This document shows, piece by piece, positions 45,088-54,856 of a stretch of DNA of 64,000 nt. Position 1 is the first letter of the stretch, and each line of letters begins with the position of its first letter. This DNA is from Clostridium porci (GTDB lineage: Bacteria > Bacillota > Clostridia > Lachnospirales > Lachnospiraceae). The position numbers and the translations under genes are program-made. Location: the NCBI RefSeq assembly GCF_009696375.1, contig NZ_VUMD01000001.1, positions 248,001-312,000 on the forward strand, given 5' to 3'. The notes beneath the pieces were generated by a model that made no database searches, was not told the DNA's origin, and saw only the letters and a program-made list of their open reading frames with translations.

Positions 45088-45517
45088 AAAGGTTTTGCTG
45101 GCATTTTTCGGTCTTTGCGCCGGCGGCGTTATAGCGGCCGGCGTTTATGCGTTTTTGGCTATTATCGGCGTATTTGTGCGATTGATGGGGAAAACCGGTA
45201 CCAGGAAGCATATATTTCTCTATGAGACAGTGATTATTTTGGGAGGGGTGATTGGAAACATTATGGATATTTATGAGTTTCCGATTGCCATAGGTGGTTT
45301 CACAGGTCATTTGCTTTTAGGAATCTGCGGCCTGTCTGTGGGAATTTTCGTAGGCTGTTTGGTTATGTCATTGGCAGAAACATTAAAGGCGCTTCCTACA
45401 ATATCAAGAAGGATACATCTGGCCGTGGGGCTTCAGTATCTTATACTGGCGCTGGCAGCAGGGAAAATGACAGGCTCTCTTCTTTATTTCTGGCAGAAAA
45501 TGGCATCCTTAGGTTGA
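45074..45517 (+). CDS. spoVAB: Stage V sporulation protein AB
   Basis: A 147-residue membrane protein with four hydrophobic helices and the stretch GVFVRLMGKTGTRKHIFLYE that matches SpoVAB. It starts with TTG at 45074 inside the end of spoVAA, eight bases after AAGGAG at 45061-45066. No ATG fits as well, so the rare start is probably real and keeps expression low. Works with SpoVAA. Confidence 0.9.
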   Translation: MILLKKVLLAFFGLCAGGVIAAGVYAFLAIIGVFVRLMGKTGTRKHIFLYETVIILGGVIGNIMDIYEFPIAIGGFTGHLLLGICGLSVGIFVGCLVMSLAETLKALPTISRRIHLAVGLQYLILALAAGKMTGSLLYFWQKMASLG

Positions 45518-45549
45518 AGGCCGGCTAGCAGCAGTTGGAAGGAGATTAT

Positions 45550-46005
45550 ATGGAAGTAGATAAGAAGAAATATGAAGAATTTGTAAAAGAGATAACGCCT
45601 ACCCACAGTATGTTTAAAAACATGGCTGCAGCATTTCTGGTGGGTGGCAGTATCTGTGCGCTGGGTCAGCTGTCCATAAATGTTATGATGAGTCAGTTGG
45701 GAATGGATCAGGAAACAGCAGGGGTCTGGATGCTTTTGGAGCTGATACTTCTAAGTATTATCCTGACAGGTCTTAATATATTTCCGAAGCTTGTTCAATT
45801 TGCAGGAGCAGGTGCGTTGGTTCCAATTACAGGCTTTGCAAACTCTGTGGCAGCTCCTGCGATTGAGTTTCATGCGGAAGGAGAGGTATTCGGTGTTGGA
45901 TGCAAAATATTTACTATTGCCGGCCCTGTGATTTTGTACGGGCTTTTAAGCTCCTGGCTTCTGGGTGTTGGATACTGGCTGCTTCAGTGGCTTGGAATTC
46001 TTTAA
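45550..46005 (+). CDS. spoVAC: Stage V sporulation protein AC
   Basis: A 151-residue protein with several helices. Family marks are THSMFKNMAAAFLVGGSICALGQ (residues about 18-40) and GAGALVPITGFANSVAAPAIE. SpoVAC behaves as a mechanosensitive channel in Bacillus. ATG 45550 follows GGAAGGAG; an ATG at 45535 lies before that site. It ends 106 bases before spoVAD, the largest gap in the operon. Confidence 0.95.
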   Translation: MEVDKKKYEEFVKEITPTHSMFKNMAAAFLVGGSICALGQLSINVMMSQLGMDQETAGVWMLLELILLSIILTGLNIFPKLVQFAGAGALVPITGFANSVAAPAIEFHAEGEVFGVGCKIFTIAGPVILYGLLSSWLLGVGYWLLQWLGIL

Positions 46006-46111
46006 AGTGTACCCAGGGAGAGCTTTGGGTGGTGAATGTAACAGGAAACAGAGGACGGCTGGCAGCGGTTTTCTGGATGCAGACATATGGCAGGAAGGAG
46101 ACAGGTAGCAG

Positions 46112-47131
46112 ATGGGACAGATGAAGGGCAAGGCTAGTATAGAATTTGATAATCCTCCGGTTATTATCAGCGCCGGAGCCGTAGTTGGAAGGAAGGAGGG
46201 ACAGGGCCCATTGGGTGCCTTGTTTGACCAGGTGGAGCAGGATGATATGTTTGGCAAGGATAACTGGGAGCAGGCTGAGAGCGCCATGCAGAAACAGACA
46301 GCCGATCTGGTAATTGAAAAGGGAGGAATCCGAAAAGGAGATCTGAGATATCTCTTTGCAGGAGATCTGCTGGGGCAGTTGATTGCCACTTCCTTTGGCA
46401 CAGTGGATCTGGAGATACCTCTCTTTGGCCTCTACGGGGCCTGCTCCACCATGGGGGAAGCTATGAGCCTTGGAGCTATGGCCGTCAATGCAGGCTATGC
46501 CAAGCAGGTGATGTCTATGGCCTCTAGTCACTTTGCCACAGCAGAGAAGCAATTTCGGTTTCCACTGGGATATGGAAACCAGCGTCCCCTTTCCGCAACC
46601 TGGACAGTGACCGGCTGTGGAGCGGTAGTGCTGGCTGGGGATCGGAAAAGCGGTATGGCAAAGATAACAGGGATCACTACAGGTCGTATGGTGGATATGG
46701 GGGCCAAGGATTCTATGAATATGGGAGCGGCCATGGCTCCGGCTGCATTTCACACCATTGAACAGAATCTGGAGGATTTTCAGATCAATGAAAGCTATTA
46801 TGACCAAATCATCACCGGTGATCTTGGAGAGGTGGGGCGGAGGATTCTGCTGGAATTTATGAAGAATAAAGGACACGATCTGGAGCCGATTCTTATGGAC
46901 TGCGGAATTGAAATATATGATAAGGAGCAGCAGGATACCCATGCGGGAGGAAGCGGCTGCGGCTGCTCTGCTGTTACCTTCTGCTCCTATATTCTGCCTA
47001 AGGTTCAGAGTGGAACCTGGAAGCGGGTGCTGTTTGTGCCAACAGGCGCACTGCTGTCTACTGTCAGTTTCAATGAGGGAGAGACCATTCCGGGTATTGC
47101 TCATGCCGTGATGATAGAGCATATTGAATAG
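46112..47131 (+). CDS. spoVAD: Stage V sporulation protein AD
   Basis: A 339-residue soluble protein with a thiolase-like fold that binds dipicolinic acid in Bacillus. GLYGACSTMGEAMSLGA holds the thiolase-type cysteine region, and GDLGEVGRRIL and HAGGSGCGCSAVTFCSY are family marks. AGGAAGGAG stands 11 bases before the ATG; ATG 46121 is an alternative start. The gene is followed 12 bases later by spoVAE. Confidence 0.96.
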   Translation: MGQMKGKASIEFDNPPVIISAGAVVGRKEGQGPLGALFDQVEQDDMFGKDNWEQAESAMQKQTADLVIEKGGIRKGDLRYLFAGDLLGQLIATSFGTVDLEIPLFGLYGACSTMGEAMSLGAMAVNAGYAKQVMSMASSHFATAEKQFRFPLGYGNQRPLSATWTVTGCGAVVLAGDRKSGMAKITGITTGRMVDMGAKDSMNMGAAMAPAAFHTIEQNLEDFQINESYYDQIITGDLGEVGRRILLEFMKNKGHDLEPILMDCGIEIYDKEQQDTHAGGSGCGCSAVTFCSYILPKVQSGTWKRVLFVPTGALLSTVSFNEGETIPGIAHAVMIEHIE

Positions 47132-47143
47132 GAGGAATACTAA

Positions 47144-47497
47144 ATGGATTATGTGAAAGCATTTCTTATAGGAGGAATTATCTGTGCCCTGGTGCAGATT
47201 CTGATGGAAAAGACCAAGCTGATGCCGGGACGGATTATGGTGCTTTTGGTAGTCTGTGGATCTGTGCTGGGAGCTGTGGGACTGTATGAGCCATTTTCCA
47301 AGTGGGCAGGGGCAGGGGCTACAGTTCCTCTTCTGGGATTTGGAAACACCTTGTGGAAGGGTGTAAAAGAGGGCATTGGACAGGAAGGACTTTTGGGAGC
47401 GTTCAAGGGAGGGCTTACGGCCAGCGCCGCCGGCATATGCGCAGCCCTGGTATTTGGCTATCTGGCTTCTCTTATCTTTAAGCCAAAGATGAAATAG
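47144..47497 (+). CDS. spoVAE: Stage V sporulation protein AE (SpoVAEb type)
   Basis: A 117-residue membrane protein with four helices, related to SpoVAC. Marks are AFLIGGIICALVQILMEKT and GAGATVPLLGFGNTLWKGV. AGGAGG precedes the ATG. No SpoVAEa or SpoVAF follows; the operon ends here, which is common in clostridia. Confidence 0.94.
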   Translation: MDYVKAFLIGGIICALVQILMEKTKLMPGRIMVLLVVCGSVLGAVGLYEPFSKWAGAGATVPLLGFGNTLWKGVKEGIGQEGLLGAFKGGLTASAAGICAALVFGYLASLIFKPKMK

Positions 47498-47505
47498 ATA
47501 GGAAA

Positions 47506-47553
47506 TAACCTGCAGGACAGAAGCCATATGACAGGCGCGCATCCTGCAGGTTA
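47506..47553. terminator. Palindrome between convergent spoVAE and PBP genes
   Basis: TAACCTGCAGGA (47506-47517) and TCCTGCAGGTTA (47542-47553) are exact complements around a 24-base loop. T-rich sequence is weak on both sides. As the only structure between the two convergent genes, it is a likely two-way terminator. Confidence 0.6.
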
Positions 47554-47558
47554 AATAT

Positions 47559-50258
47559 TTAATACGGAAGGTTTCCAGGCCCATACCCCTCTGTTGCAGG
47601 AGAGGCAGGGGTGGTCTGGTATCCTGGACCGATAGGCTGTACATTTATGCTGTCTCCTCCGCTCTCACCCGGCACAGGAGGAATAATGGTAGAAATATTA
47701 GAATGAAGAGGGCAGTAGCCCGGTATTCCAAAATAAGAATCATCAGTGACGCCTTCCTCACCGTCAGGCAGCACCATACATATTTTTGAGCTTTTTAGAG
47801 GGCAGTAAGGTGTGGGACGCATACCTGATTGAGCGCAAACCGTAACTGCCACATGCTTATCGCATACCTCTGTGGGAGCCGTTCCTTTTGCAAAATATTC
47901 GGTGTATACAGCATTGCCTCTAGGATCTTCTGTACATACTCCAGATACGGCCCGCTTGCCGGATTTGCGGCATATTTGAGCCGTTTCCACGCTGTCAGGA
48001 ACTGGAAAGCCGGGATCTTCCAGCCCTTCATGCACACGGTTCATAATGTTGCGCCAGATATCCTTATGGAAGGAGGTGCCTCCATTGTTTACATTGCCGT
48101 GCTTTAGCTTTTGATTCTGATCGCATCCTCCCCAGATACCTGCCGTATAGTAGGGCGTATAGCCTACAAACCAAATATCATTGTTGGAGGTGGTGGTACC
48201 GCTTTTGCCTGCTGCTGACATGCCAGTTAGAGCTGCTCTGGTGCTGGTAGAGTTGATGGAGATTCCTGGCCTGGCATAGAGCCGGTTGCTCTTCATGGAT
48301 TCTGACAGTGCGTCAGTTAAAAGAAAGGCAGTGGAATCTTTTAAAACCTGTCTGGTTTCAGGCCCATTATCAATCAGAACCTTGCCGTCATGATCCAGTA
48401 TTTTCGTGTAAAAACGGGGTTTCGTGTAGACTCCTCCGTTAGCGATAGTGGCGTAGGCGGCAGTCAGCTCCAGGTTGGATACGCCCTTTGTAATGCCGCC
48501 AAGGGCAGTTGCAGCCCCTAAGTCCTCTTTAACAAGGGAGGTAATACCCATGTTTTCCGCATATTCAATACCTAACTGCGGGGTAACGGTTTCCATAAGA
48601 CACCGGACAGCGATGACGTTCATAGAGTAGATAATTCCCTCGCGAATATTGTGATAGCCCTGAAAGCCATAGCTGGAATTCCACCAGTTGCGGAAGGTTT
48701 TAGAGCCTATGGTATAGGGAGCGTCGTAGTATACCGTACCCAGAGTAGCTCCGCATGCATCCAGGGCCGGGGCAAAGGCTGTTATGGTTTTAAAGGCGGA
48801 GCCGGGCTGACGGTAAACATTGGTAGCACGGTTTAAGGTCAGGCTGGCTGTTTTCTGGCCCCGGCCGCCGCAAAGGGCCTTTACCTCGCCTGTGTGTTGA
48901 TCCATAAGGACAAAGGAAGCCTGTGGCTGCAAGGTCAGGCTGGTGCGTTCGCCAATAATCTGATCTCCCTCCTTAAGGAGCCATGACTTATACTGGTCAA
49001 TATCCTGCTTTACGGCTTCTTCGCTGCCATATAACCCCTCAAAGGAGGCGTCTCCCAATATGGATTTGCGGAAGGTCTTTAGGTTTTCTTCAGAGAAATG
49101 CTCTGTCTCCCCATTGGAATGGGTAACTGATAAACGGTACTCAACCGAATATTTTGCTGCGGTATAGTTGTCAGGATTGTTGATCTCCTCATCCACAATT
49201 TCCTGAAGGCGAGGATCTTGTGTGGTGTAAATCTGTAGACCTCCTGAATAGAGCAGATTGCTGGCCTGATTTTCCGTATAATCCAGCTTTTCCATAAGGT
49301 CGGTGATAACCTGTTCAATCAGCTCGTCCGTAAAATAGCTGTAGGGTGTGCTGGTAGCCTTGGCAGCCGTATCTACGTTCTGTATCCGGTCATAAACATT
49401 ATCTGCCAGAGCTTCCTCCTGCTGTGCCTTGGTGATGTAACCTTGTTCAACCATATACTGGAGAACAATTTTACGCCGCTTTGCGTTATCCTCGCGGCCG
49501 GAGATAGGATTGAGCCTGGAAGGGTTTTTGGTGATGGATGCCAGCACGGTGCATTCGGACAGGGTCAAATCTGATACCTCCTTGTTGAAATACCGTCTGG
49601 CGGCAACCTTTACTCCAAGAGTATTATTGCCAAGGTTAATGGTGTTTAAGTAATCAGTGATAATACGTTTTTTTGTTTCCTCCTTGCTCATACCGGAGTT
49701 TTTTTCCAGCTGGACAGCAAGGTACTGCTCCTGGAGCTTACGCTCGATTTTAGCGCCCCAGCCTGTCTCCATACCGCCTGAAAACACGTTGTTTTTAAGC
49801 AGCTGCTGGGTGATGGTGCTTCCGCCGCCTGCGTAGTCGTTGCTGATAAGTCCTTTGATCGCACGGGCAATGGAGCGGACGTCGATGCCGTTATGGCTCC
49901 AAAAACGGGAGTCCTCGATTGCCACAAAAGCATTGATTAAGTCCTCAGGCAGCTCCTCATAGGTGGCTGCCTCGCGGTTGGAGCCGGTAGTTACCAGGGT
50001 ATCTGTCAGATTTCCGGCAGAGTCATAGACAGTGGTTGCAAAGCGGTCAGGCTGAATATTTAGAATGTCAATGGAAGGAGCGTTGTCAATAATACCCTTA
50101 ACCATGCCAAAACCGATGGACACACCTACGACTGCCAGAAACAGAATCAGGACAAAAAGCGCCTTAAACACATTCAGGATCAGCTTTGAGGCGTATTTGC
50201 CCGATTTAGAATGAAGAGATCTGAGCCTGTGCTCAGCCTCATGCTTCCCATAGTTCAT
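47559..50258 (-). CDS. Class A penicillin-binding protein (PBP1a type)
   Basis: An 899-residue bifunctional cell-wall synthase. A cytoplasmic N-terminus is followed by one membrane helix (about residues 30-52). The glycosyltransferase domain has AIEDSRFWSHNGID and GGSTITQQLLKN. The transpeptidase has the serine motif PGSAFKT, SMN (YSMNVIAV) and KSGT (AGKSGTTTSN). The C-terminal tail is rich in Cys pairs, then Gly/Pro/Ser. I choose ATG 50258, nine bases after AAAGGAG; the ATG at 50282 precedes that site. Divergent from the YigZ gene. Confidence 0.95.
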   Translation of the reverse strand: MNYGKHEAEHRLRSLHSKSGKYASKLILNVFKALFVLILFLAVVGVSIGFGMVKGIIDNAPSIDILNIQPDRFATTVYDSAGNLTDTLVTTGSNREAATYEELPEDLINAFVAIEDSRFWSHNGIDVRSIARAIKGLISNDYAGGGSTITQQLLKNNVFSGGMETGWGAKIERKLQEQYLAVQLEKNSGMSKEETKKRIITDYLNTINLGNNTLGVKVAARRYFNKEVSDLTLSECTVLASITKNPSRLNPISGREDNAKRRKIVLQYMVEQGYITKAQQEEALADNVYDRIQNVDTAAKATSTPYSYFTDELIEQVITDLMEKLDYTENQASNLLYSGGLQIYTTQDPRLQEIVDEEINNPDNYTAAKYSVEYRLSVTHSNGETEHFSEENLKTFRKSILGDASFEGLYGSEEAVKQDIDQYKSWLLKEGDQIIGERTSLTLQPQASFVLMDQHTGEVKALCGGRGQKTASLTLNRATNVYRQPGSAFKTITAFAPALDACGATLGTVYYDAPYTIGSKTFRNWWNSSYGFQGYHNIREGIIYSMNVIAVRCLMETVTPQLGIEYAENMGITSLVKEDLGAATALGGITKGVSNLELTAAYATIANGGVYTKPRFYTKILDHDGKVLIDNGPETRQVLKDSTAFLLTDALSESMKSNRLYARPGISINSTSTRAALTGMSAAGKSGTTTSNNDIWFVGYTPYYTAGIWGGCDQNQKLKHGNVNNGGTSFHKDIWRNIMNRVHEGLEDPGFPVPDSVETAQICRKSGKRAVSGVCTEDPRGNAVYTEYFAKGTAPTEVCDKHVAVTVCAQSGMRPTPYCPLKSSKICMVLPDGEEGVTDDSYFGIPGYCPLHSNISTIIPPVPGESGGDSINVQPIGPGYQTTPASPATEGYGPGNLPY

Positions 50259-50488
50259 ATATGCAGATTCTCCTTTTCGCATAAAGCTATCATGTAATGC
50301 CTATGATGCAGATGGTATCAGGCTTGTCTGCAGCCTATCCTGTAGATTATACACCAGTTTTGTAAAAATGAAAAGGCATAAATATGTTCTTGCTATCGCC
50401 CAGGTTCTATATTATGATAAAAAACAGGCAGAAGAAGGTCGTATTGTGTAGGAAGCTGCCTGTAATTCAATATAAAGGAGCAGAGAAA

Positions 50489-51139
50489 GTGGCAGAAGCT
50501 TATAGAATCTTGTATCGGGAGGGAAGCAGCGAGCTGGTGGAGAAAAAGTCCCGGTTTATTGCGGACATACGGCCTGTAAGGACAGAGGAAGAGGCTCTGG
50601 CCTTTATTGAGGAGACAAGGAAGCGGTACTGGGATGCAAGACATCACTGCTTTGCCTATATTATTGGAGACAGAGGACAGACGGCCAGATGCAGCGATGA
50701 CGGAGAGCCTTCTCAGACTGCGGGAAAGCCGATGATGGATGTGCTGACTGGGGAGAAGCTTCATGATGTATGTGCGGTTGTAACCCGGTATTTTGGAGGG
50801 GTTCTTTTGGGAACAGGCGGATTGGTGCGGGCATATTCCAGGGCAGTGAAGGAGGGACTTTTAAATTGTGTCATTGTGGAAAAGAAACCTGCGGCCAAAC
50901 TGGAGGTAACTGTCGATTACAGCGGCGCGGGGAAGATACAGTACATCGCGGCCCAGGAATCCATCAACCTTCTGGATAGCCAGTATACGGAAAAGGTGGC
51001 CTTTACCTTTCTTGTGCCTGAGGATAAGGAGAAGCGCTTCCGAAACCAGATAACAGAGGCTGCAGGCGGGAGAGTCAAGATTTGGAAGGTAGATGAGGTC
51101 TATTATGGAAGGGCAGATGGAGGATTGATTGTATTTTAA
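50489..51139 (+). CDS. YigZ/IMPACT family protein
   Basis: A 216-residue protein with an N-terminal UPF0029 domain: KKSRFIADIRPV, DARHHCFAYIIG, SDDGEPSQTAGKPMMDVL and VTRYFGGVLLGTGGLVRAYS. A C-terminal ferredoxin-like domain follows. Start GTG 50489 has AAAGGAG eight bases upstream and gives the usual family length; the frame is open back to 50384 without a site. The eukaryotic relative IMPACT binds Gcn1; the bacterial role is unclear. Confidence 0.92.
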   Translation: MAEAYRILYREGSSELVEKKSRFIADIRPVRTEEEALAFIEETRKRYWDARHHCFAYIIGDRGQTARCSDDGEPSQTAGKPMMDVLTGEKLHDVCAVVTRYFGGVLLGTGGLVRAYSRAVKEGLLNCVIVEKKPAAKLEVTVDYSGAGKIQYIAAQESINLLDSQYTEKVAFTFLVPEDKEKRFRNQITEAAGGRVKIWKVDEVYYGRADGGLIVF

Positions 51140-51181
51140 AAAAAAGGGGGGCTGTACGCCTTGTTTTTACGAGAAAACACC

Positions 51182-51210
51182 TTGCAATCTGTAAATTTCA
51201 ATGCTATACT
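51182..51210 (+). promoter_or_regulatory. Putative promoter of typA
   Basis: TTGCAA (51182-51187), 17-base spacer, TATACT (51205-51210), with TG one base before the -10. It lies about 60 bases before the typA start. Confidence 0.6.
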
Positions 51211-51268
51211 ATAAAACCGTGGCTAAAGACGTAAGCCGGCCTATATAAACAAGGAAGAAGAATTCACT

Positions 51269-53098
51269 ATGAAGATGAAACGAAAAGACATTAGAAATAT
51301 TGCAATTATCGCTCATGTAGATCATGGTAAAACTACATTGGTAGATCAGCTTTTAAAGCAAAGCGGCGTATTCCGTGTAAATCAGGAGGTACAGGAGCGT
51401 GTGATGGATTCCAATGACATTGAGCGTGAACGGGGAATCACCATACTGTCCAAAAATACAGCCGTATTTTATAAGGATACCAAGATTAACATCATTGATA
51501 CGCCGGGACATGCGGATTTCGGCGGAGAGGTAGAGCGGGTTCTCAAGATGGTCAACGGCGTTGTGCTGGTAGTGGATGCATACGAAGGCCCTATGCCCCA
51601 GACAAAGTTCGTGCTTCAGAAGGCTTTGGAGCTGGATCTGCCGGTGATTGTGTGCGTGAATAAGATTGACCGCCCGGAGGCCCGGCCTGGGGAGGTAATT
51701 GATGAAACCCTGGAGCTTATGATGGATTTGGACGCCTCTGACAAGCAGCTGGATTGTCCCTTTATCTTTGCTTCGGCAAGAGCCGGATTTGCAAAGAAGG
51801 AGCTGGATGACCCGGAGGTGGATATGAGCCCGCTTTTTGAGGCCATTGTAAACAGCATACCAGCTCCCGAAGGAGACCCTGAGGCTCCTGTCCAGGTATT
51901 GATCAGCACCATTGATTATAATGAGTTTATAGGCCGTATCGGTATCGGCAAGATTGACAATGGAGGTCTTAGGGTAAATCAGGAGTGTGTTCTGGTGAAT
52001 CATCATGACCCGGATAAGTTTAAAAAAATTAAAATCGGCAAGCTCTACGAATTTGACGGCTTAAAGCGGGTGGAGGTTCAGGAGGCGTCCATTGGAGCTA
52101 TCGTGGCTATCTCCGGCATTGCAGATATCCATATTGGAGATACCATTTGTTCTGCCGAGAAGCCGGAGGCTATTCCCTTCCAGAAGATCTCTGAGCCTAC
52201 CATTGCCATGTATTTTATGGTGAATGATAGTCCTCTGGCAGGCCAGGAGGGCCGGTTTATTACCTCCCGCCATCTTCGCGACCGGCTTTTTAGGGAGCTA
52301 AATACAGATGTAAGTCTGAGGGTAGAGGAGACTGATTCCGCTGATTGCTTTAAGGTTTCCGGCCGGGGGGAGCTTCACTTGTCGGTTCTGATTGAAAATA
52401 TGCGCCGGGAAGGCTTTGAGTTTGCGGTAAGTAAGGCGGAGGTTCTTTACCGATATGATGAAAGAAACCGAAAGCTGGAGCCTATGGAGTTGGCTTATGT
52501 GGATGTGCCGGAGGAGTATACAGGCGTTGTGATCCAGAAGCTGACCAGCCGCAAGGGCTCTCTTCAGGGGATGAGCCAGGCGGCAGGAGGATACTCCAGA
52601 CTAGAATTTTCCATTCCCTCCAGGGGACTTATCGGGTACCGTGGCGATTTTCTGACAGACACTAAGGGAAATGGTATCTTAAATACGATATTTGACGGCT
52701 ACGCGGAGTATAAAGGTGATTTGTTCTACCGGCAGACCGGTTCTCTTATAGCCTTTGAGGCAGGGGAGGCAATTACCTATGGATTATTCAATGCCCAGGA
52801 GAGAGGCGCCCTGTTTATCGGGCCCGGAACCAGGGTATACGCAGGTATGGTAGTGGGCCAGAGTCCCAAGGCAGAGGATATTGAGATTAACGTCTGCAAG
52901 ACCAAGAAGCTGACTAATACACGTTCCTCCAGCGCGGACGAGGCGTTAAAGCTTACACCACCCAGGATTATGAGCCTGGAGCAGTGCCTGGACTTTATTG
53001 ATACAGATGAGCTTTTGGAGGTAACGCCTGAGAGCCTGCGAATCCGCAAGAAAATTCTGGATCCAACCCTGCGAAAAAGAGCGTCATTTAAGAAGTAA
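51269..53098 (+). CDS. typA: Ribosome-associated GTPase TypA/BipA
   Basis: A 609-residue translational GTPase related to EF-G. G1 [13 protein letters not shown]2-region [13 protein letters not shown]3 [11 protein letters not shown] and G4 [10 protein letters not shown] are clear. The BipA-specific C-terminal part has [18 protein letters not shown] and [12 protein letters not shown]. It helps 50S assembly and stress adaptation. AAGGAAG precedes the start; the ATG at 51275 is a possible alternative. Confidence 0.96.
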   Translation: MKMKRKDIRNIAIIAHVDHGKTTLVDQLLKQSGVFRVNQEVQERVMDSNDIERERGITILSKNTAVFYKDTKINIIDTPGHADFGGEVERVLKMVNGVVLVVDAYEGPMPQTKFVLQKALELDLPVIVCVNKIDRPEARPGEVIDETLELMMDLDASDKQLDCPFIFASARAGFAKKELDDPEVDMSPLFEAIVNSIPAPEGDPEAPVQVLISTIDYNEFIGRIGIGKIDNGGLRVNQECVLVNHHDPDKFKKIKIGKLYEFDGLKRVEVQEASIGAIVAISGIADIHIGDTICSAEKPEAIPFQKISEPTIAMYFMVNDSPLAGQEGRFITSRHLRDRLFRELNTDVSLRVEETDSADCFKVSGRGELHLSVLIENMRREGFEFAVSKAEVLYRYDERNRKLEPMELAYVDVPEEYTGVVIQKLTSRKGSLQGMSQAAGGYSRLEFSIPSRGLIGYRGDFLTDTKGNGILNTIFDGYAEYKGDLFYRQTGSLIAFEAGEAITYGLFNAQERGALFIGPGTRVYAGMVVGQSPKAEDIEINVCKTKKLTNTRSSSADEALKLTPPRIMSLEQCLDFIDTDELLEVTPESLRIRKKILDPTLRKRASFKK

Positions 53099-53131
53099 AA
53101 TAAAAAATCACAAATATTTTAGAGTAAAAAG

Positions 53132-53172
53132 GCGGATTCTGTCGAAAACTTCTGGCAGGATTCGCTGCTTTT
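53132..53172 (+). terminator. Terminator after typA
   Basis: GCGGATTCTG pairs with CAGGATTCGC, including two G-U pairs, over a 14-base loop. TGC and seven Ts follow. Confidence 0.75.
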
Positions 53173-53296
53173 TTTGGTCTATTACAGACGACCTTCTCAT
53201 AAACTATCTATGTGCCGTACGAAAATAAGAGAAACAGGATGAAAAACATAAAAACGGCAGAATAAAAAATTATGTAAATCAAAGAGGAGAGGTACT

Positions 53297-53926
53297 ATGT
53301 CAGAAAAAATGATTGAAAACAACAAGGTAAACGTGATTGGAGAAATCGTATCCGGCTTTACATTCAGCCATGAAGTATTTGGGGAAGGATTCTACATGGT
53401 AGAGGTAGCGGTAAACAGGCTCAGCGATCAGGCGGATACCATTCCGCTTATGGTATCAGAGCGCCTTCTGGATGTACATCAGGATTACACCGGCAGAACC
53501 ATTGAAGCCATTGGACAGTTCCGCTCCTATAACCGCCATGAAGGTATAAAGAACCGCCTGATGCTTTCCATCTTTGTCAGGGAGGTGCATTTTATGGAGG
53601 AATTTACAGACTATACCAAGACCAACCAGATATTTCTGGACGGATATATCTGCAAGCAGCCTATTTACCGGAAGACTCCTCTTGGACGTGAGATTGCCGA
53701 CATTTTACTGGCAGTAAACCGTCCCTATGGCAAGTCGGATTACATACCCTGCATCAGCTGGGGCCGCAATGCCCGCTACGCCTCCGGCTTTGAGGTAGGA
53801 GCCAGAGTACGCATCTGGGGCCGTGTACAGAGCCGTGAATACACCAAAAAGCTTTCCGAAACAGAGTGCGAGAAGCGTGTTGCCTACGAGGTGTCCATCA
53901 GCAAGATGGAATGTGAAGAGGCGTAA
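53297..53926 (+). CDS. Tandem OB-fold single-stranded DNA-binding-like protein
   Basis: A 209-residue protein built from two SSB/PriB-like halves. Residues about 8-100 (VNVIGEIVSGFTFSHEVFGE; FYMVEVAVNRLS) and about 112-207 (NQIFLDGYICKQPIYRKTPL; VRIWGRVQSREY) each look like one OB fold. It lacks the acidic tail with DDDIPF that recruits partners in the main SSB. So it is probably an accessory ssDNA binder or a primosome-type factor. AGAGGAGAGG precedes the ATG. It stands alone between two terminator/promoter regions. Confidence 0.8.
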   Translation: MSEKMIENNKVNVIGEIVSGFTFSHEVFGEGFYMVEVAVNRLSDQADTIPLMVSERLLDVHQDYTGRTIEAIGQFRSYNRHEGIKNRLMLSIFVREVHFMEEFTDYTKTNQIFLDGYICKQPIYRKTPLGREIADILLAVNRPYGKSDYIPCISWGRNARYASGFEVGARVRIWGRVQSREYTKKLSETECEKRVAYEVSISKMECEEA

Positions 53927-53973
53927 GAGAATGGGCTGTCTTTGGAATTTCTTTCGGAAAATGTAAGAAATAT

Positions 53974-54002
53974 TTGCAAAAATGATCAATCTATGCTATT
54001 AT
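53974..54002 (+). promoter_or_regulatory. Putative promoter of the cobO gene
   Basis: TTGCAA (53974-53979), 17-base spacer, TGCTATTAT with -10 TATTAT at 53997-54002. About 65 bases before the start codon. Confidence 0.55.
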
Positions 54003-54066
54003 GAGCAAAGTCTCTGATATGAGAATGAATGGAAGAAAAAGCAAGTAAAGCATGAGGTGCATAATG

Positions 54067-54576
54067 ATGAAAGAAAGCATGATACAGGTTATCTGCGGAT
54101 CTGGCCGGGGGAAAACCACCAGCGCCATGGGCAGGGGAATCAGCGCTTTGGCAAGAGGAAAGTGTGTCATCATGGTTCAATTTTTAAAAGGAGCTCTGGA
54201 TTCGGATAATATGGAAATCATACAGCGTCTGGAGCCTGAGTTCAAGCTGTTCCGCTTCGAGAAAACGCCGGTATTCTTTGACCGCCTTACGGGGGAAGAG
54301 AAGGAGGAGGCCAGTATATGCATCCGCAATGGCCTGAATTTTGCAAAGAAGGTGCTGGTCACCGGAGAGTGCGATATTCTGATTCTGGATGAGCTTCTGG
54401 GAATCCTGGACGAGGGAATTATAACCTTTGAGGAGCTGGCTGCTGTGATCGAGCAGGCAAGGCAGGCGCAGATTGAGCTGATCTTGACAGGCGCAGTGTA
54501 TCCTGAAACCTTGAACGGATATGTGGATGAGGTTACCAGGCTTACTACGCAGTCATATGAGCACCCGGAGGAATGA
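54067..54576 (+). CDS. cobO: Corrinoid adenosyltransferase, CobO/BtuR type
   Basis: A 169-residue P-loop protein that adds the 5'-deoxyadenosyl group of ATP to the cobalt of reduced corrinoids. It has VICGSGRGKTTSAMGRG near the N-terminus, MVQFLKG, and DILILDELLGILDEGI, all typical of the CobA/CobO/BtuR family. The start at 54067 is set by GAGGTG seven bases upstream; ATG 54064 is equally possible. It lies away from the cobalamin operon at 2-8016 and has its own promoter and terminator, so it may also serve salvage. Confidence 0.88.
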   Translation: MKESMIQVICGSGRGKTTSAMGRGISALARGKCVIMVQFLKGALDSDNMEIIQRLEPEFKLFRFEKTPVFFDRLTGEEKEEASICIRNGLNFAKKVLVTGECDILILDELLGILDEGIITFEELAAVIEQARQAQIELILTGAVYPETLNGYVDEVTRLTTQSYEHPEE

Positions 54577-54599
54577 TTTGGCATCAATTATAGAAGGAG

Positions 54600-54637
54600 A
54601 CAGGCGTTGAACTGCAAGCGGTTGGACGCCTGCTTTT
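54600..54637 (+). terminator. Terminator after cobO
   Basis: ACAGGCGT pairs with ACGCCTGT-like sequence (CAGGCGT/ACGCCTG exact) around an 18-base loop, then CTTTTG. The T-run is short. Confidence 0.55.
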
Positions 54638-54805
54638 GTGACAGTACAAATGAAAGAGAAAGTGATACGGCATTGAGTTTGCCTGATATTAATTTGTACA
54701 TAGCTGCAAACAAGTACTTGTTCTCTGCCTGACTTTTAAGATGTCCCTCTTTTATTTGATTTTAATGTTGTAAACATTATGAGGAGTCCAAGTGTAAAAA
54801 GATGG

Positions 54806-54834
54806 TTGACATTATTTTCATGGAATGCTAATAT
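54806..54834 (+). promoter_or_regulatory. Promoter of the lysine riboswitch and dapAB
   Basis: Consensus TTGACA (54806-54811), 17-base spacer, TAATAT (54829-54834) with an extended TGC. Transcription should start near 54841, just before the riboswitch. Confidence 0.8.
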
Positions 54835-54856
54835 ATTACTAGTAACAATCATAAAG

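Noticed and set aside
45914-47644. A 576-codon open frame on the minus strand across spoVAC, spoVAD and spoVAE
   Set aside because: The three sporulation genes on the plus strand are certain; the reverse frame is rich in His, Ser, Gln and Cys, has no family motif and no ribosome binding site. It is open by base composition only.
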